Origin: Camillea tinctor
Lineage: Eukaryota; Ascomycota; Sordariomycetes; Xylariales; Xylariaceae
Direction of reading: 5' to 3'
Assembly (NCBI GenBank): GCA_022578605.1
Contig: MU394144.1
Location: 1-64,000 of the forward strand
Length of the DNA: 64,000 nt
Positions 22,604 through 36,800 of this stretch are shown here, piece after piece; the stretch's first letter is position 1; each line of letters begins with the position of its first letter. The position numbers and the translations under genes were made by a program. The notes under the pieces are model-generated. The model was not told where the DNA came from and made no database searches. It saw only the letters and a list, made by a program, of their open reading frames with translations.

Positions 22604-25600
22604 ATGGCGCACCCACAGCCAGATAGTCAAAATGGCATTGCGCCTCAGTATGGTGGTGGTATTGGTATTGGTGGTGGGAGTGGTGGAAGTCAACAAACAT
22701 ATCCACAGACGGGCGCGACCAGTCACGATAACATGAGACCGTTTACACTGAACGAGGCGCTTCCCTACACTCCGTTTACGTCGGTACTGCCGTTTGAATC
22801 GGGTAAGTGCGCACCCGTGTCTGCTGTCTGCTGCCATCGCTACTGCTGCTGCTGCTGCTGTTGCTGTTACCACTATTTCCTTCCTGAACTCTATTCCATA
22901 TACTTCCTTCCCTATATTCACTGTTACCTGTTTCCTTCCGCATCTCTCTCAAGCATCACCTAGTCCAATAATCCCAGTCCAACAATCCCATTCTTCTTTT
23001 ATTCTCTCCCTCTCTCTCCCTTTCTCCTCTGTCCCTTCCCTCCTCTTCCCCTTCTCCATCATGTCGCACGCTGACTCAACCACTACACAACCACAAAGAT
23101 ATTCTCACCAATCCTACCATCGGTTCCGGTCCCCTTGCGCCGTCGATCGCTAGTCTTGTCTCGAGGGATGATTATGACGCATTGAACAAGGAAGCCGAGA
23201 ACCCTACTCAATCGAAACGTCTAGACGGGAGCCTAGAATTTCTAGCGAATCTATTGAAGGCGGACAAGATTACACAATTGTGAGTAGAAGGAGGATTAAA
23301 ATCGCGCTTTGCTGATCAGGGTCGGGGATGAGTGATTGAGTGAGTAAATAAGTCGAGCAAATGGATGCTGATTACGTCGTCTCGTCATATAGTCAGTTCA
23401 AAACCGCACCGAAGACTTCATCGTCGGAGAGACCTCTCCCCAGTCTTACCGATGGAATCTCGCCTTTTGCCAGGATGATATACGACAACACGGCCATAGC
23501 TTTTCGATATCCCACACCAGGAACACCGAAAGCCTCCACACCCAACGACCCAGCCATGCCGCCCCGAAGTCTTAAGAGCTCCCCAAAGGCCCGCAGGCAA
23601 GACACTCCAAAGGTTGTCAAGCACAATCCTACTTCTTCGAATGTCCAGGCTGTCACTCACAACAAGTCCCGCATCGAAATACATATCCCCACGCTCAAAG
23701 AACGAAACTCTGCTTTAGCCGCTGCCTCTCCGCGACAAAACACGCCCAAACACTCTTCTTCCACGTCCGCCACCCCAGCATCTCAACCACCACAGCCCCA
23801 GACGGTTTCCCTCGCCGACTTGGTCGTCACCCCGCAAGCTCCTCCTCCTATCCCTTTACCAGTATCACAGCCTCCACCGATAGCTCAACCCCAACATGAA
23901 CCGATACAACCACCCCAGTTGGCCCCCCAACAGCTCGATTCAACACCTCTGAGAGAAGTTAAGGAGCAACCAGAATCCCCTAAACCCCTACAGCTGGTAC
24001 CCCAAGCACCGACTTCGTCCATACCCTCCCCCCAGAAACCGGGCTTCATCAGTATCGAGTTACCGTCAAACAGGTTTAATAAAGAGGAGTTCTCTGTTGT
24101 TGACGATACCCCAGATGCCCCGGCGCATTTATCAGAGAAGAAGAAGCAGAAAGCTCACAGTGTCAGCGAGGATCCTCTCATCGGCGACCTAAATCAACGT
24201 GAAAGAGCCAATGTCGTGTTTTCGGATCTGCGTAGATGTTTCCAGGAAATATTTACTGCTGAAGACCAAATGCTGAGCCAGCCCGGCGGCACGTCTCACC
24301 TGGTTGTCCTCACGAGTGAACAGGAGCTGACTATGACCTCGGCCGCTAATGATAAAGCACAAAAGCAAATCAAGAGAGCTATAGAGGTTGGCTGTTTCCG
24401 CCAGGCCCCTGTCGATGATCTTCTTAGGATTCAGAATCTCAGCGAGGGGTCTTTGAAGCATGCGGATACGCTTGATTTCAAGATTGATGAGAGCTGGGGA
24501 GAGACGGAGGTTGGCTTTTGGGTCCAGCAACTTGCTGATATCGATGCGGGTCTGAGGGCTGCACGCACCTCTCTGCGCATCATGTGTGGTGGCCGCGAAG
24601 AGAAGCAACTATATTCGGAAGATTTGATCCAGCTAGGACTCAATTTGTTTAGGAACGTTATGGAAGGTATTATCGTGCCAATGGCCGAATTACGAAGTTC
24701 TGGTCCATCTGCCAATCTTTTCCGCCATCTTTCAGTTCATAAAAAGGCCATCAGTACTCTTTTCACCTGCAGCCAAAGGTTATTTGCGCTGATGTCCGAC
24801 TTGATCGCAAGTATAGACCTTTCCGAGACTGTTGTCAATACATTGGAGTTCTTAGCCTCCCGCCTCATATTCGTGGAGAATGCGTATACCGAAAAAGACT
24901 CCGTAATTGGCGTACAAAAGTTCGATGGTCTTCGTTTGGTGGCGATGAATATGTTGTCGCAAATATTTTTAATGAACCCATCTCAACGAGAGGGTATCTT
25001 AAGTGAAATCCTAACTTCTCTAGAGAAGTTGCCTGTAGGCAAGCAGAGTGCGCGGCAGTTTAAACTTGCAGATGGCGGAAGTATCCAGCCTGTTTCGGCT
25101 CTGATGATGCGTCTCATCCAAGCTAGTGCCGGAAAGGTCGACGATCATAAGGGGAAGAATCACGGGCAAATAATGCAGTATCTAGAAGATGGCAGTTACA
25201 GCCTAGTCAATGGCGACATCGGCAACGCGGAGCTCCGATATACCATTAAAACGGAAGACCATGCCGCTTCTCAGCACCAAACGGCCGTGCAGGAGCTCCA
25301 GGATCTGGCGCAGGGGCTTTTTGATGGCGCCTATCGTTATGCTCATTATGTCGTTAACTTCATTGTGAAGCGGGCACTAAAATCAACCAAGTCTGGTGAT
25401 ACACCCTATCGGAACCTGTTAGACCTGTTCGTCGAAGATTTCACTACCTGCCTAGACTCCCCCGACTGGCCTGCGGCAGAACTTTTACTAAGGATAACCA
25501 TGCTGTTGATGTTCCAACAGGTGGACGGAGAGAAGAATTCTGCTCCAGCAAGGAACATGGCCCTGGAACTTCTCGGTGTGATGGCTGCGGCTATTTCGAG

Positions 25601-28600
25601 ATTACGATCTCACGTTCGGAAAACAGCTAGCAACTTTGAAGGAAGTGACTCTGATGAACTCGGCAGATGGCTTGCTGATCTTAGTCTATTCGTCCTAGAT
25701 AGTAACGTGGCCATCGAAAAGACACTCAGATGGGACGGACCATATCGGATTGTGGTTGAATACCTCCAGACCCGGTTGACTGATGACGAGCACCTCAAAA
25801 GTGCCATCTCATATACTATCACGGATTGGGGAACGCAAATTGCTCCTGGCTACGACACTTGTAGGGACGATGATTCGGAGGAGCAGCGCGCTGAACTCGG
25901 CAGGACTGCGTTTCGCCTACGGAACATGATCGAGGACCCTCAGTGGCTGTCGAGAGAGTGGAGTTTCAAGTCAGTTGTTGCTAACCATGCCAAACTGTCC
26001 CATTCAATTACCCTGCTTCGGTCCAATTTTTGTGCTGCCTTCAAGAATATTTTGAATGTGCTCATGGGCTCTATGACCACAGACCAAGCAACGGTACGAA
26101 GCAGAAGTCTCAAGAGTATCAACCAAGTACTTGAGACAGACCCCACGATCCTCGATGGTGATAGTGTTGTCATTGAACTAGTCCTGAGGTGTTCTAGTGA
26201 TTCCTCACCCCAAGTGCGGGATTCAGCGCTTGGTCTCATTGGTAAATGCATCGCCATGAGACCCAAATTGGAAGAAGGGATGACCCAGACGGTTATTGAA
26301 CGTTTTGTTGACTCAGGGGTTGGGGTGAGAAAAAGAGCGATGAAACTTGCCAAAGACATTTATCTGAGGAATGAGAACAAGACTATCCGAAGCATCATTG
26401 CACATGGATTATTGCACAGGATGCAGGATCCAGATGAGGGCGTTCGCGAATTGGCTAGGCAGATGATAGAAGAGATATGGATTGCTCCATTCTATAAGGA
26501 CGATGATTCCGTGGCCTTTAAGCAATCCCTTACAGACCATGTCGCTCTTATGGTCCAGACTGCTAAGCGAGGCAATACTGCCCTCATCCTTGACAAGGTC
26601 TTCCAAACGATTCTTTCACCTGAGTCGAGGCTGGCCGATGCCAACACTCGGGTATGCACTAGGCTCGTTGCGAATATGTTCGATCTTGTTGATAACCCCG
26701 AGGCCGATGACGATCCCTCGGTACCCTCGGGTAAGGACGCCTTGCAGGTATTAATGATATTTGCCAAGGCAGATCCGAAGCTCTTCACTTTTGAGCAAAT
26801 CAGACTCCTCAAGCCACGCATCTCTAGCGTCAGCACGAGTAAGGACATGGCCGTGTCGAGGGCTGTCGTAGTGATTTATCGAAGAGTGTTGCCCCAAGTA
26901 TCTAGTGTGCATTCGCAATTCCTTATAGACGTACGACAAGACTTGTTAAAAGCGACAAGCTCGATTCCGAGACCTCTTGTCGACGATGCAATTGCATGTA
27001 TCTGGATCATCAGCGGGTTACTTAAAACCTCTGAAAATATAGCCCGGCTCGTCTCCTCCAGTCTTGTCGGCATCCAAAAAGCTCGGGCGTCTCTTACCAA
27101 AGCTCCCCTATCCCCCAAGCAGGTCCAGCAGTTCAATCGATACTCGCTCATCGTAGGAATGGCTGGTAAGCACTGCAATTTTGATAGTGACATTCAGCTT
27201 TTCAAGAGCAGAATCCCGGAATGGAAAGGCGACTCCGTGTCGAAACTCATGGTCGACATTATCCTTCCGTTCACAGACCCAGCTCAACCAGAGGACGTGA
27301 GGAAACCGGCGCTAGATGCTGTCGGACTTATCTGCCAATCGAATCCTAGAAATTACGTTGCGCAAAATGTTTGGAAAGCTTTCGAGAGAGTTTTCGAGGA
27401 ACAGAACCCCGGCCTTGAGACTATGGTTTTACGATCATTCAAGGAGTTTCTGTTCACGGAAGAGCAACGATCAGAACAATCAGCCAACTCGGCAGGAACA
27501 AGCAAGGAGTCTGGCAAAAAGGATTTGAAGGTCATGGGGGGCACCTCTTTCGACGATGTAGCTAGTGCAACCACCCAACGTTTCCTCAAAGATATCACTC
27601 GTATCGCTCTAGCAACCCAAGACGACCATGCTTTCCTAGCAATGGAGGTATTGGCAAGCATCAATCGCCAGGGTCTAGTACATCCCAAGGAGACCGGTAT
27701 TACCCTAATGACATTAGAGACTTGTCCGGTCACCAGGATATCAGAACTCGCATACCATGAGCACAGAGCCCTGCATGAGAAGTATGAGAGTGTACTCGAA
27801 CGAGAGTACACTAAGGCTATGCAGTCAGCCTTCAAGTATCAACAAGACGTTATACATGATACCCGAGGCGCAATAGAGGCAACCTTCACGTCTAAGTTCC
27901 ATCTGCTAATTGAGGTCCTGAAGATCAGCAAATCCAAAAACCGTGTCAAGTTCCTCGAGAAGTTTGTTGCCCAGATAAACTTTGATCCATCCAAACTAGA
28001 AGTCGATCAGCCAATGCCTACTCATGTGGCATTCTGTCGTTTTCTAATCGAGAATCTCGCTTTCTTCGAGTATGTTACAGTTGGCGAGCTTCAAATAACA
28101 ATCACAGCTATGGAGAAATTGGTCACGGGCACAGGTTCCAGTATTGCTCAGGCCATTGAATCGGAAATCTTCCAGGTACGCATGGACCCAGTTCCAGCTC
28201 CCCAGCAATCAGTTGAAGGAGAAGAACAACCAGTTGTCCCTGCTCCCCCCCCCTCAGTCGCTAGCTCAGTAGATCCTATACGACTTCGCCGGCTTGCGGC
28301 GGGTTCGACCATTTTTCTAGGCCTCTGGGAGGCTCGCAGCTATCTCCGTCGTCTATTCGGCCTCAATCCCAACCGTCGTGAAACCAAAGGGAAAGCCACC
28401 ACAAAAGATCTTACCAAGCCTCCAATCAGAGTCCAGGGTGTGACTGGCGACAAGTTCTGGAGTGACATGACTACTATCATGTCTCGGCTAGATACTCCAG
28501 AGAACATGATGGAGCAGTGCAGACTACTTGTTGAACTCTTGAACGTCGACAGCGAGGTCAAAATCGCAGACGAGGACGAAGATCTTGATGCTGAAGAGGA

Positions 28601-28802
28601 GCCCAGCACCCCAGATGCCGAGGAAGATGACGATGAAGCCACAGTCGATGGCCGCGGTCGCAAGCGGAAGGCAGTCAGCACCCCCGGTGGGCGGAAGAAA
28701 CGACCGCGGTCGAACTCCAAGCCTAGGCCTCGTGGACGCCCTAGGAAACAGAGCATGGAGACACAAGAAGTAGATATGCAAGTCGACGAATCGTGGATCT
28801 AG
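22604..28802 (+). CDS. scc2: Cohesin loader Scc2/Mis4 (NIPBL homologue)
   Basis: Three exons (22604-22802, 23099-23279, 23393-28802; phases 1 and 2) give 1929 residues. It should load cohesin onto chromosomes together with Scc4. The N-terminus is Gln/Gly-rich, followed by PFTLNEALPYTPFTS, a segment expected to face Scc4. After a Pro-rich disordered linker (about 180-350) come HEAT repeats. The best conserved cohesin-HEAT block lies at about 1025-1130 (SDSSPQVRDSALGLIGKCIA region). The Nipped-B C-terminal domain lies at about 1510-1620 (TQRFLKDITRIALATQDDHA region, then the helical YHEHRALHEKYESVLEREY stretch). The tail has an acidic block, then a basic nuclear-localisation and AT-hook-like segment (RPRGRPRK). 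The second acceptor (cacaaag) is weaker than average, but the phase and reading continuity support it. The size matches other filamentous-fungus members. Confidence 0.93.
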
Positions 28803-31355
28803 GGCAGATATATTCGGCGTATAGGCAAACTTTGTCTTTTCATTTGCTTTCCTTTTTCCTTTTTCCTTTTTTAACAACATTCAATGCATTGTACTTTAGC
28901 TTGGGAGGTTTTTATCGTTTCTTTCCGGTTAAAGGGAGACATTATTCATGGAGCATGGAAGGTTACACACGTACGCATCGCATATATCATATCATACAAC
29001 TCTATAATGCCCTGGCTGGATTTTCCTCCCTTCAACCCCATCTTTTTCTTTCCTTTCTGCATGAGAATGGGGTACAAGAAAGAAGGAAGAAAAGGAGAAC
29101 ATTAATTTAATGAAGTCATTCTTAGAGAAGAAAGAAATAACAGACAGGAAGGAGAAAAGGGGGGAGGTTATAGCAAGTTGGGGCAAGGAAAATGGCGAAA
29201 AGTGGGTGGGTGGCTGATTGGGTTTAGAAGAAACGTTGATATTTCTCTTCAAGATTTACTTCTTCCCTTTGCTTTTTTTATATTCCACGAGAAGAACGTG
29301 AAGAGAGAAAAAAAGGAGAAAGGAGATAAAGTGATGATGTGAATGGCTTGAAGATTTGCTATATATTTTTATATTACCTAACCTAACCTACTCACCTTTT
29401 TTTTTTTCGATTCATAGTTTCGATGTGATGAGAGAAGGGTAGGGACAATTGCTCTTCCGATTTTTTTTTCTCCTGCGCGATTAGGGCAGATGAGAAGTAG
29501 GGATCATACAATACGCATTAGCTGGATGGATGGGGGACGTGGAAAAGAAAGAGTCCCTATGGGCGTTTGCAGAGGGGGGGTAAAGGGAAACAACAAAGAA
29601 ACTTCAAAACTATACTTTTTTTCTTGTCTCTGGTAGTGGTCATGTGTTCTTTTATTCGTGACTGACTTGCTCGCTTACTAACATTGTTGCGGATGGTACC
29701 TGGATATTTCAACCTACCTAACCCACGTCCTTTACTATAAATGCTTTCTCTTTCTCTCTATATATATATTTCAAAATAACTAACACGATAGGTAAGTTAA
29801 CTTTGAGATGAGGAAAAGGGGGGACGTAGGGATCGGGGTTGAGTTAACCTAGGTAAGCTGCGCTATGACGCGCCCTAATTTAGGCTTGCTATATATTGAT
29901 ACCCCCAAGCCTTCGGTCTTTGAGAAGAAGCGAGACGAGACGAGACGAGATATGTGAGGAGATACTGGTCGGATTCGAGTTATCTAACCCTGACACCTGA
30001 TGCCTGGAGAGAAAGTCTCTGTTCACTTGCTAACCATGGTTTACGGCAGGTACGCACATATAAGCTCAGTGTAGGGTGGTGTACGATGTATATATACAAT
30101 ACAAGAGGCTAGCCTATATATTATGTCTAGTTTACTTTATATGTAGAAACAAAGAAATCCGAGGTTTAGGGGGACTAGGTAAGGTCGAGAAAGAAATTAT
30201 GAGTGGGAAAAGGATGTTTTATGTATGAGGTTCGGTATGTAGATAAAACATAAGTGTACCTTTCTGTAACCCAAAACAAAGGGCAAGAGAGAGAGTTGAG
30301 GGGAGGAGGGGAATTCAATATGCTTCTCCTACCTATGATAATGAGAATTGCAACAGACGAGCAAATGTCACAGAATACATGCACTATATTGTTCATCACA
30401 ATCCAACCGATGCCGTAGAAATATCACAGAAAAAAATAGTATGTAGCAAGAAGTATTATTAGCAACTGTACATCCCGTTTTGGGAACTTTTGTAGCATAA
30501 TCTAACATGAATCCCCCTCGTGGCAATAGTCAACGCAAACGCAAATCATCCCTCTCTCTATCTGATTAGAAAGTCAGAAAGACTTAAGAGAGAAGGAAAA
30601 ACAGAACAAAGAAATCATACGTAGATGTGATCAGTACCACCATCGTCATTACCATGCTCATGTGTCCATGCACTATCCCCCCTTATACGTGAATCTGAAT
30701 CCGGACCTGATTATATCCATCTGTTCATCCAAGCCTCTGTAGGGCAAGACAAGAGTCATAACAGGATGGAAGATAAAATCAAACAATTATTAGAGAGAAC
30801 TTTCCAGTTTATGCAAGTCCAAGTGCATTTGCAAATGTGCAAAATAACAAATCTCCTGATCTTTCTTTGCCTTTTTTTTTTTTTCCGAATTTTGTTTTCT
30901 GGTGCAAATATAGTATTACCTAGCGTAATGTCTTCAAGTAGGGCCTTAGCTATTGCAGCTAGGCAGTCTACAAGAACACTCCAGCATAGTTGGTGCAAAG
31001 ACAATAGTCGTCAATCACTGCAATGTCTCTTTCACAACAGCGTTCCAAGTGACAAGATAATGAGGGTTGCTCTCATATCTCAAATGGACAGAGGTTTTCC
31101 ATCTGAAAACGTAAGCTGTGTCAAATCTCCTCATGGTATCTTGCAATCGATCAATCAGAATAAATCCGATTATCTTTCAGTGTAGAATTGTAATCAATGT
31201 CTGCGTTTTGTTGTAGTAGTAAAACTAGAGCAAGCGACACTCTTGGTTCATAGAAGTGATATAGTGAAGATAATTACTCTCCAATACGATGTAGGCTCAC
31301 TTTGAAAATTTCGTGTCGAGTGATGCTCACAAGCCTTAGACAACTAAAAAGCAAC
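28803..31355. other. 2.5-kb convergent spacer after scc2
   Basis: Both neighbours end here. The sequence is A/T- and purine-rich with simple tracts, including (cgaga)n at 29931-29950. The frame at 30766-31185 (+) is interrupted by a T-tract-coded hydrophobic run and has no family character. No gene is supported. Confidence 0.5.
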
Positions 31356-33807
31356 CTATGCGTCATGTTCGTTGCTAGGGCTGGCTGACCGACTTCCAAG
31401 GTCTTCCCAGGTGTCGTCATCGTCATCGTCATCGTGCTCAGTGGCACTGTCACTGTCTTTATCACACAAGATAATAGAACCATCTTGAGAAGCATTGTCA
31501 ACTTGAACTGAGCTGGAAGTAGGGTTGTCATTGTCTGCCGGTTGCTTAGTCTCAGGTTGCTTGGTCTCAGAAACCGTGTCTCCTGCATCAGATCGGACAG
31601 CAGCTAACGATCGTCCAGCTGTCATGGTGAAAGTTCCAGGAGCACTGACTGTCGGTACTGACTGATTGATACTGCTCACATCGGTAGCCACCGTGCCACC
31701 AGTACGGAAGGAGGGACCAGGTCCTATCGGTCCAAGCTCGGCGTCGGGTACATTGGACTCATAAACGCCGCCAGTTCCGTCATCTAGGCCATCTGCCCAA
31801 AGAGGAAGATACTTGAACTCTTCGTCTGAGAGTCCCAGGACCAAATGCTTGGTGTGTCCGAGGTCAACTTCCAGGGATGGATAGGCCCATTCAGAGCGCA
31901 TGGCAGTGATAGCATACTCAAGTTGTTGGTGGAATACTCCTAGAGAGAATCTCATATCATCATTACCTTCGATCGAGGTAGCCCTTGGGTACAATGCCGT
32001 TGAAATGTAGGCGTTGAGCTGAATCACATCCTTGTCCACGATGCATTCAAGTATCTTCGGCTCTTGAATACTTTGGACTAGATTATCCCAGAATGCAGGA
32101 ACCATCAGACGCTGAACTAGGGACAGGCTGTTGTGGATCGTGGCAGTGTTGGTGAACTGCGAGCTGCCAATATAGTAGGCTCGGTTACGATCAATTGACT
32201 CCAGATCTCGTACAGAAAGCTCCAATTTCAAGGCATCCTGGACAGTTTCGTGCATGAAACGTAGCAGGGTATCCTTGATAGATTTCACAGCCTTTTTTGC
32301 ACTGCTGAGCAATCCAGTAGGTACATACACTGGGTTTGAAGTTGAATCATACGAGGAATTGGTGCCATTGTTGAGGGAATCCTCAATTCGAGTGAGGATC
32401 GTGTTAAGCTTGCACCACTCAGAGATGCCCAGCCAGTTGAAAACGTCGTTAGACGTGAATTTTTCAAATGTGGTTTGTACTCTGTCTGCAAGCTTCTGTG
32501 CCGCATACTGGATACATGTGGACTGATCCTCGGTCACTGCTGCTCTCGGTCGACCAAAGGGCTGCTCTTCTTTCTTCTTCTTAGCATTGAACTTGGCACC
32601 TAGAGCACCTGTAGCACCAAGGATGGCAAGTGCTCGCTCAGCTACAATGATACGGAATGAAGCTCGCGCAACGTCAGAGATTTGCAACATCCAAGATATC
32701 TTCAGGGCATCCTCGGCATTGATATCAATGAACTTCGAGTTCGGCTGTGCTATCAGCCAGACCGTGACCTCGTCGCGCTAAAAAAGGGTGTGGTGTTAGC
32801 CTACCTCAGTCCTCATCCAAGAAAATGAGGGCTTCGACCCAGGTGTCATCTATACTTACCACAACATCGATACAGTCTAGAAAATTAGCAACACAGGCTA
32901 GGGTGTAGACTCGAGGTGCAGAGTTGAGCACAAGCTCAGCACCGTTGATGGCCATCAAAAGACGGATAATATTGGCACGGAGACGAATAGGACAGAAGTC
33001 ATCAATATCACGAGCACTTGAGGGTGTGATACGGTCTCGGTCCATCATACCAACTGGGAAGTTCGGAGAAACATGGCCAGTTACTTTCTCGGCGTGTACC
33101 TTCTCAGCGTGTAGGGGTACGTCCTCGTGATGGGAACAGTGATCATCATGACCACAGACCAGAGAGGGAGAGATATCTAGTTCCTCACTAGAAAGCCACC
33201 AGGATCGGACTGAAGGTGACAAGGATGCTTGGATCAACATAGCTGCAGATTCCTCGCCCTCGGTCGGCGGTGTCAGATCCAGGAAGAAACGACATGGGGG
33301 AACACTACCAGAATCAAGGCGGCGACGGATCTGAGCTTGGGAAGCATCGGACAGGAGCTTCTTGAAAACCAATGATCCCGTGTCCAGGAGCTTTTTGGCA
33401 CTCATGAAGAATTTCTTGGTTACCCACTATAGTAGTAGAAGAAGATTAGCATAGGACAAGAAGGCATTTCTGGTAAAATAGGAGTGGGAAAGGCCTAGGA
33501 TGTCGGCGGGAAGTAAGAAAAAATAAAATAAAAGCAAATCAGTAGCACTTACCTTTTCACCATTACAGTCTTTGAATTCGAAGTTAGGAAATCGAATCGT
33601 GATCATTGTATCTCCCTGGTGCATCTCAAAGTTGACACGCTGTACACGGTAGATGTCACGAGTCTCGCGGTCCTTGAGTCTAGCGACTTCTCTCTCAAAG
33701 GGAGTCTCGACAGGAGAGTTGGTACCTTGCTCATCATTGGACACATCAAGGCCATCAAGGCCATGATTGTCTAGTTGGTTAGGTGCAGCCATCGTGATGT
33801 GGTGCAT
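31356..33807 (-). CDS. Conserved fungal protein with a weak BTB-like region, function unknown
   Basis: Three exons (33807-33553, 33426-32860, 32777-31356), all joined in phase 0 with good gtaagt donors, give 747 residues. A second Met at residue 6 could be the real start. The order of features is as follows. An N-terminal strand-rich part (about 50-85, ending IRFPNFEFKDCNGEK) leads into LLDTGSLVFKKLL at about 96. This is reminiscent of a BTB/POZ core, in which residues are displayed as 'S.vF..mL'. About 235-275 has the leucine-rich helices that would close such a fold. A long helical part follows (about 275-560). A Ser/Thr-rich tail ends in a run of Asp. I recall similar proteins as hypothetical in many Pezizomycotina but know no function. 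The BTB link is an impression, not a demonstrated match. Confidence 0.85.
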
Positions 33808-36800
33808 GCAGACCTAAGGCCCAAGTTAAAGACAATGTAGTCAGTAAGTAGTGGGTGATAGACAATGGATGGTATATAGTGGGTAGTGATCAGTGAAGCA
33901 GATGTGAAAAAAAATTCACAGGATGTCACTACAGAGGAACGAAGATAACCGAAATGGGTACAGGCTACCAGCAGTAACAGTGTGGTGTAGGTAGGGAAGA
34001 AGTACGTATGCTTGTAGAGGACAATAGGTACTTGAAGGTGTAATAGAAAAAGAAAAAAGAAAAGAAAAGAAAATATCAAAGGTGTGGATTTGTGCAGTGA
34101 TGCCTTTGTACAGGTAGGCAGATTGTTGATGACACAAATATGTAGAGTGTTGTTGTTATGGTACTGGATATGGGTGATATGGGGTGTTCAATGTTGTGTG
34201 GAAAAGTGAGGCTCAAAAGAGAAAAGAGATGTGGAGGTAGTAAGTAAGATGGTAGGTAGGGTGTAGAGAGTGAAAGAAAAGAATAAATTAAATCAAAACA
34301 CCCAAAGTACTACTGTGACCATTGAAGTTTGTACCTTGGAAGCAGTAAGTGCAGGTGAAGAAGGTAGGAGTGGACAGGGAACGCGAGAGAGGAAGTGGGA
34401 AGGAAGGTAAATAGGAAGGTAGAAAGGAGTATGAAGAAAGAAGGTGCAAGTAAGGTAGTACTTGTGTAGATAGGAAAGTTGGAAGGTAGGTATGTATGTA
34501 TCTTCAAGTTGCTCCTGTCTTTGATGGTGGTGGTTTCCCTCTTTTACTATATACCTAAGGTACCTAAGGTATCTCGGAAATTTGAGGTTTGAATGTACCA
34601 AACCTAAAAGTGAAGGTCAATTCATTGAAGAGATCAAACGTAACAAGGGAAATATGACATGCAGCTACTGCCCTTAGGTACCTAAACCATGAGGAAATAA
34701 GAAAGTGATGGCAAGGCTGAGGGCAACATGGTTGCCTGGTGGTCAGCTATGGTACATGAGGCAATGCTGAATGTACTACTACATGTAATTTATTAGTGGG
34801 TACATAGATCTACTTTACTATCCAGCGTGGTGTTTAAATAAAAAAGAATTAACATGCTAGAAGTATTTCATTTAATATTTGAAACACAAAACGAAGCTTC
34901 TGTCTATAAGTTAACTGGCACTTACAACATCTATATACTTAGTGAGAAAGGCCAGTGGAGCTATTGTATTCCAAAATATTGATATTCAAGTCAATGCCTA
35001 CCTAGCCTATGATTTGACATCATGCAAAATTGAAAATCTACATCCTAACGCATGGTGGCAATGTCAAGATGTATGTAGGAGGCCAATCAATGGGCATGTG
35101 CTCAGCCCTGGGAAACCGTTAGACATCGAGAAAGTTGGGCGCCAACGGTGGCTGACATACATCAAGATACCTACCTAGATAGGTAGATTCATCAAGCCTT
35201 CCACTGGACTTTTTGAAAGGCTTGGGGGGGAGGCTTTGAGGCGGGGGATGGGAGAGGGAAGGTTGCAATCCCCCCATCTGCCGTTCTTCTCGTAACGATA
35301 GCCCCCAAACTACCACTGCCGCAGCCCGAGCCTTCAGCCCTATATAAGTGGGACACCACACTGCGTAGGTAATCATGATCTTGGACCGGGACGGAGATAA
35401 GATTGATTAATTGGTTGATAACTGCCAGCGAATGATACATAGGTTTTCTCTATATTAAATATTGACCTTTGGTAATGTAAACTTTTAATATGAGTACCTA
35501 GGTATATACGTATAATCTAAGGACTCGGAGCATCATGAATATATCCCGATAATACGTATATATACCTACTATTTATCCAACACTGAAGTATCAAGTCCAA
35601 AAAGGGCGACTTATACTTATATAGGTAAAAGGGGAGCGGCGATGAAATTCTCTACGACAAGGTCCATACTACTGGTACATATACGCAACAACGTTTCAGT
35701 GCTCTAAACCTCATATGTACCGGATGAACGGAACAACGCAATTGTGTTCTATTCTAACTTAGTGTGAGGATCCAAAGGATGTGCCAGCATACCTAGGTAC
35801 CTTAGAGCGTATCTGGGGTAGGTTAGCTTCAAACCTCGGGCAGCTCGGGATGTAGGTTAGATACATGGTTAGATTATATAGTATTACATCTGATTAATGC
35901 CATATGTAAGTCCCTAATCCAATCGATCTCTCCTAACTGACCAGCACTTCTCGATACATTAGCTCTAGAGGTTACCATTGCCATATAGGTAAAGTGGTCT
36001 TGGCCTCCTATAGGTACCCATCTCCACATTCTTTAGGGGCAGCCACTTCCCCAGCCTTCCCCACGTTTGAACCCAACAAACGGATAGCTGCACCTACCTA
36101 TGTTGTGGCCTGTGCACCTACGAAGTACACAGCAAGTACTTAATGAGAGGGTATTCCACGTAGCAACTAGTGTAAGAGCCCCTCATATTCGTATTCTCGT
36201 TATGTAGCAAGATGTATGTATATGTGTAGCCATATTCATAATTTGGTATAAGCAAGTGCAGTACTATTAGCAACGCGACTACAAGGTCGGTTTCGCCATC
36301 AGAACCAAGCAGCCAAGCTGGGTAAGGTAGTAAGTAGCTTACATGTACCCACATACTCGGGATCAGTCGCACGATCCCCTTTCGCCTGCTCGTGTGATAA
36401 GGATAAGGTGATGTTCGAGGGCCAGCTCGTGTGTCCCTTAGCCCGATTAAGCTCACGCTACCTGCCGAAATGTAGGAGAATCCTTCCTACTTATTATCGT
36501 GAGCGCGGGTATCGCTCGTACCACCACCTCGCAAGGGGATCCATCCAATGACTTACTTTTTACCTAAAACTGTGAAACCTAAGTAGGTGCATATAGCAGT
36601 TACTGCCGCTTCCTCCTAATAACGTTGTATGGTTCGGACCTATGACATAGTAGAAAAGAGGGTCGTTTACGTGTTAGCACATTTATTACCCTCCCTAATC
36701 CGGATATATGGATCTGTTTAGTGTCTGGCTGGGGTAGGTACCTCCCAAGGTAAAAGCTGAGGAAGCTGTTCCCTTCCCTACCCTACTTACATATGCCATA

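Noticed and set aside
30766..31185. 139-residue plus-strand frame between scc2 and the BTB-like gene
   Set aside because: Its hydrophobic middle is coded by a T tract; no domain, no promoter-like leader, AT-rich throughout.
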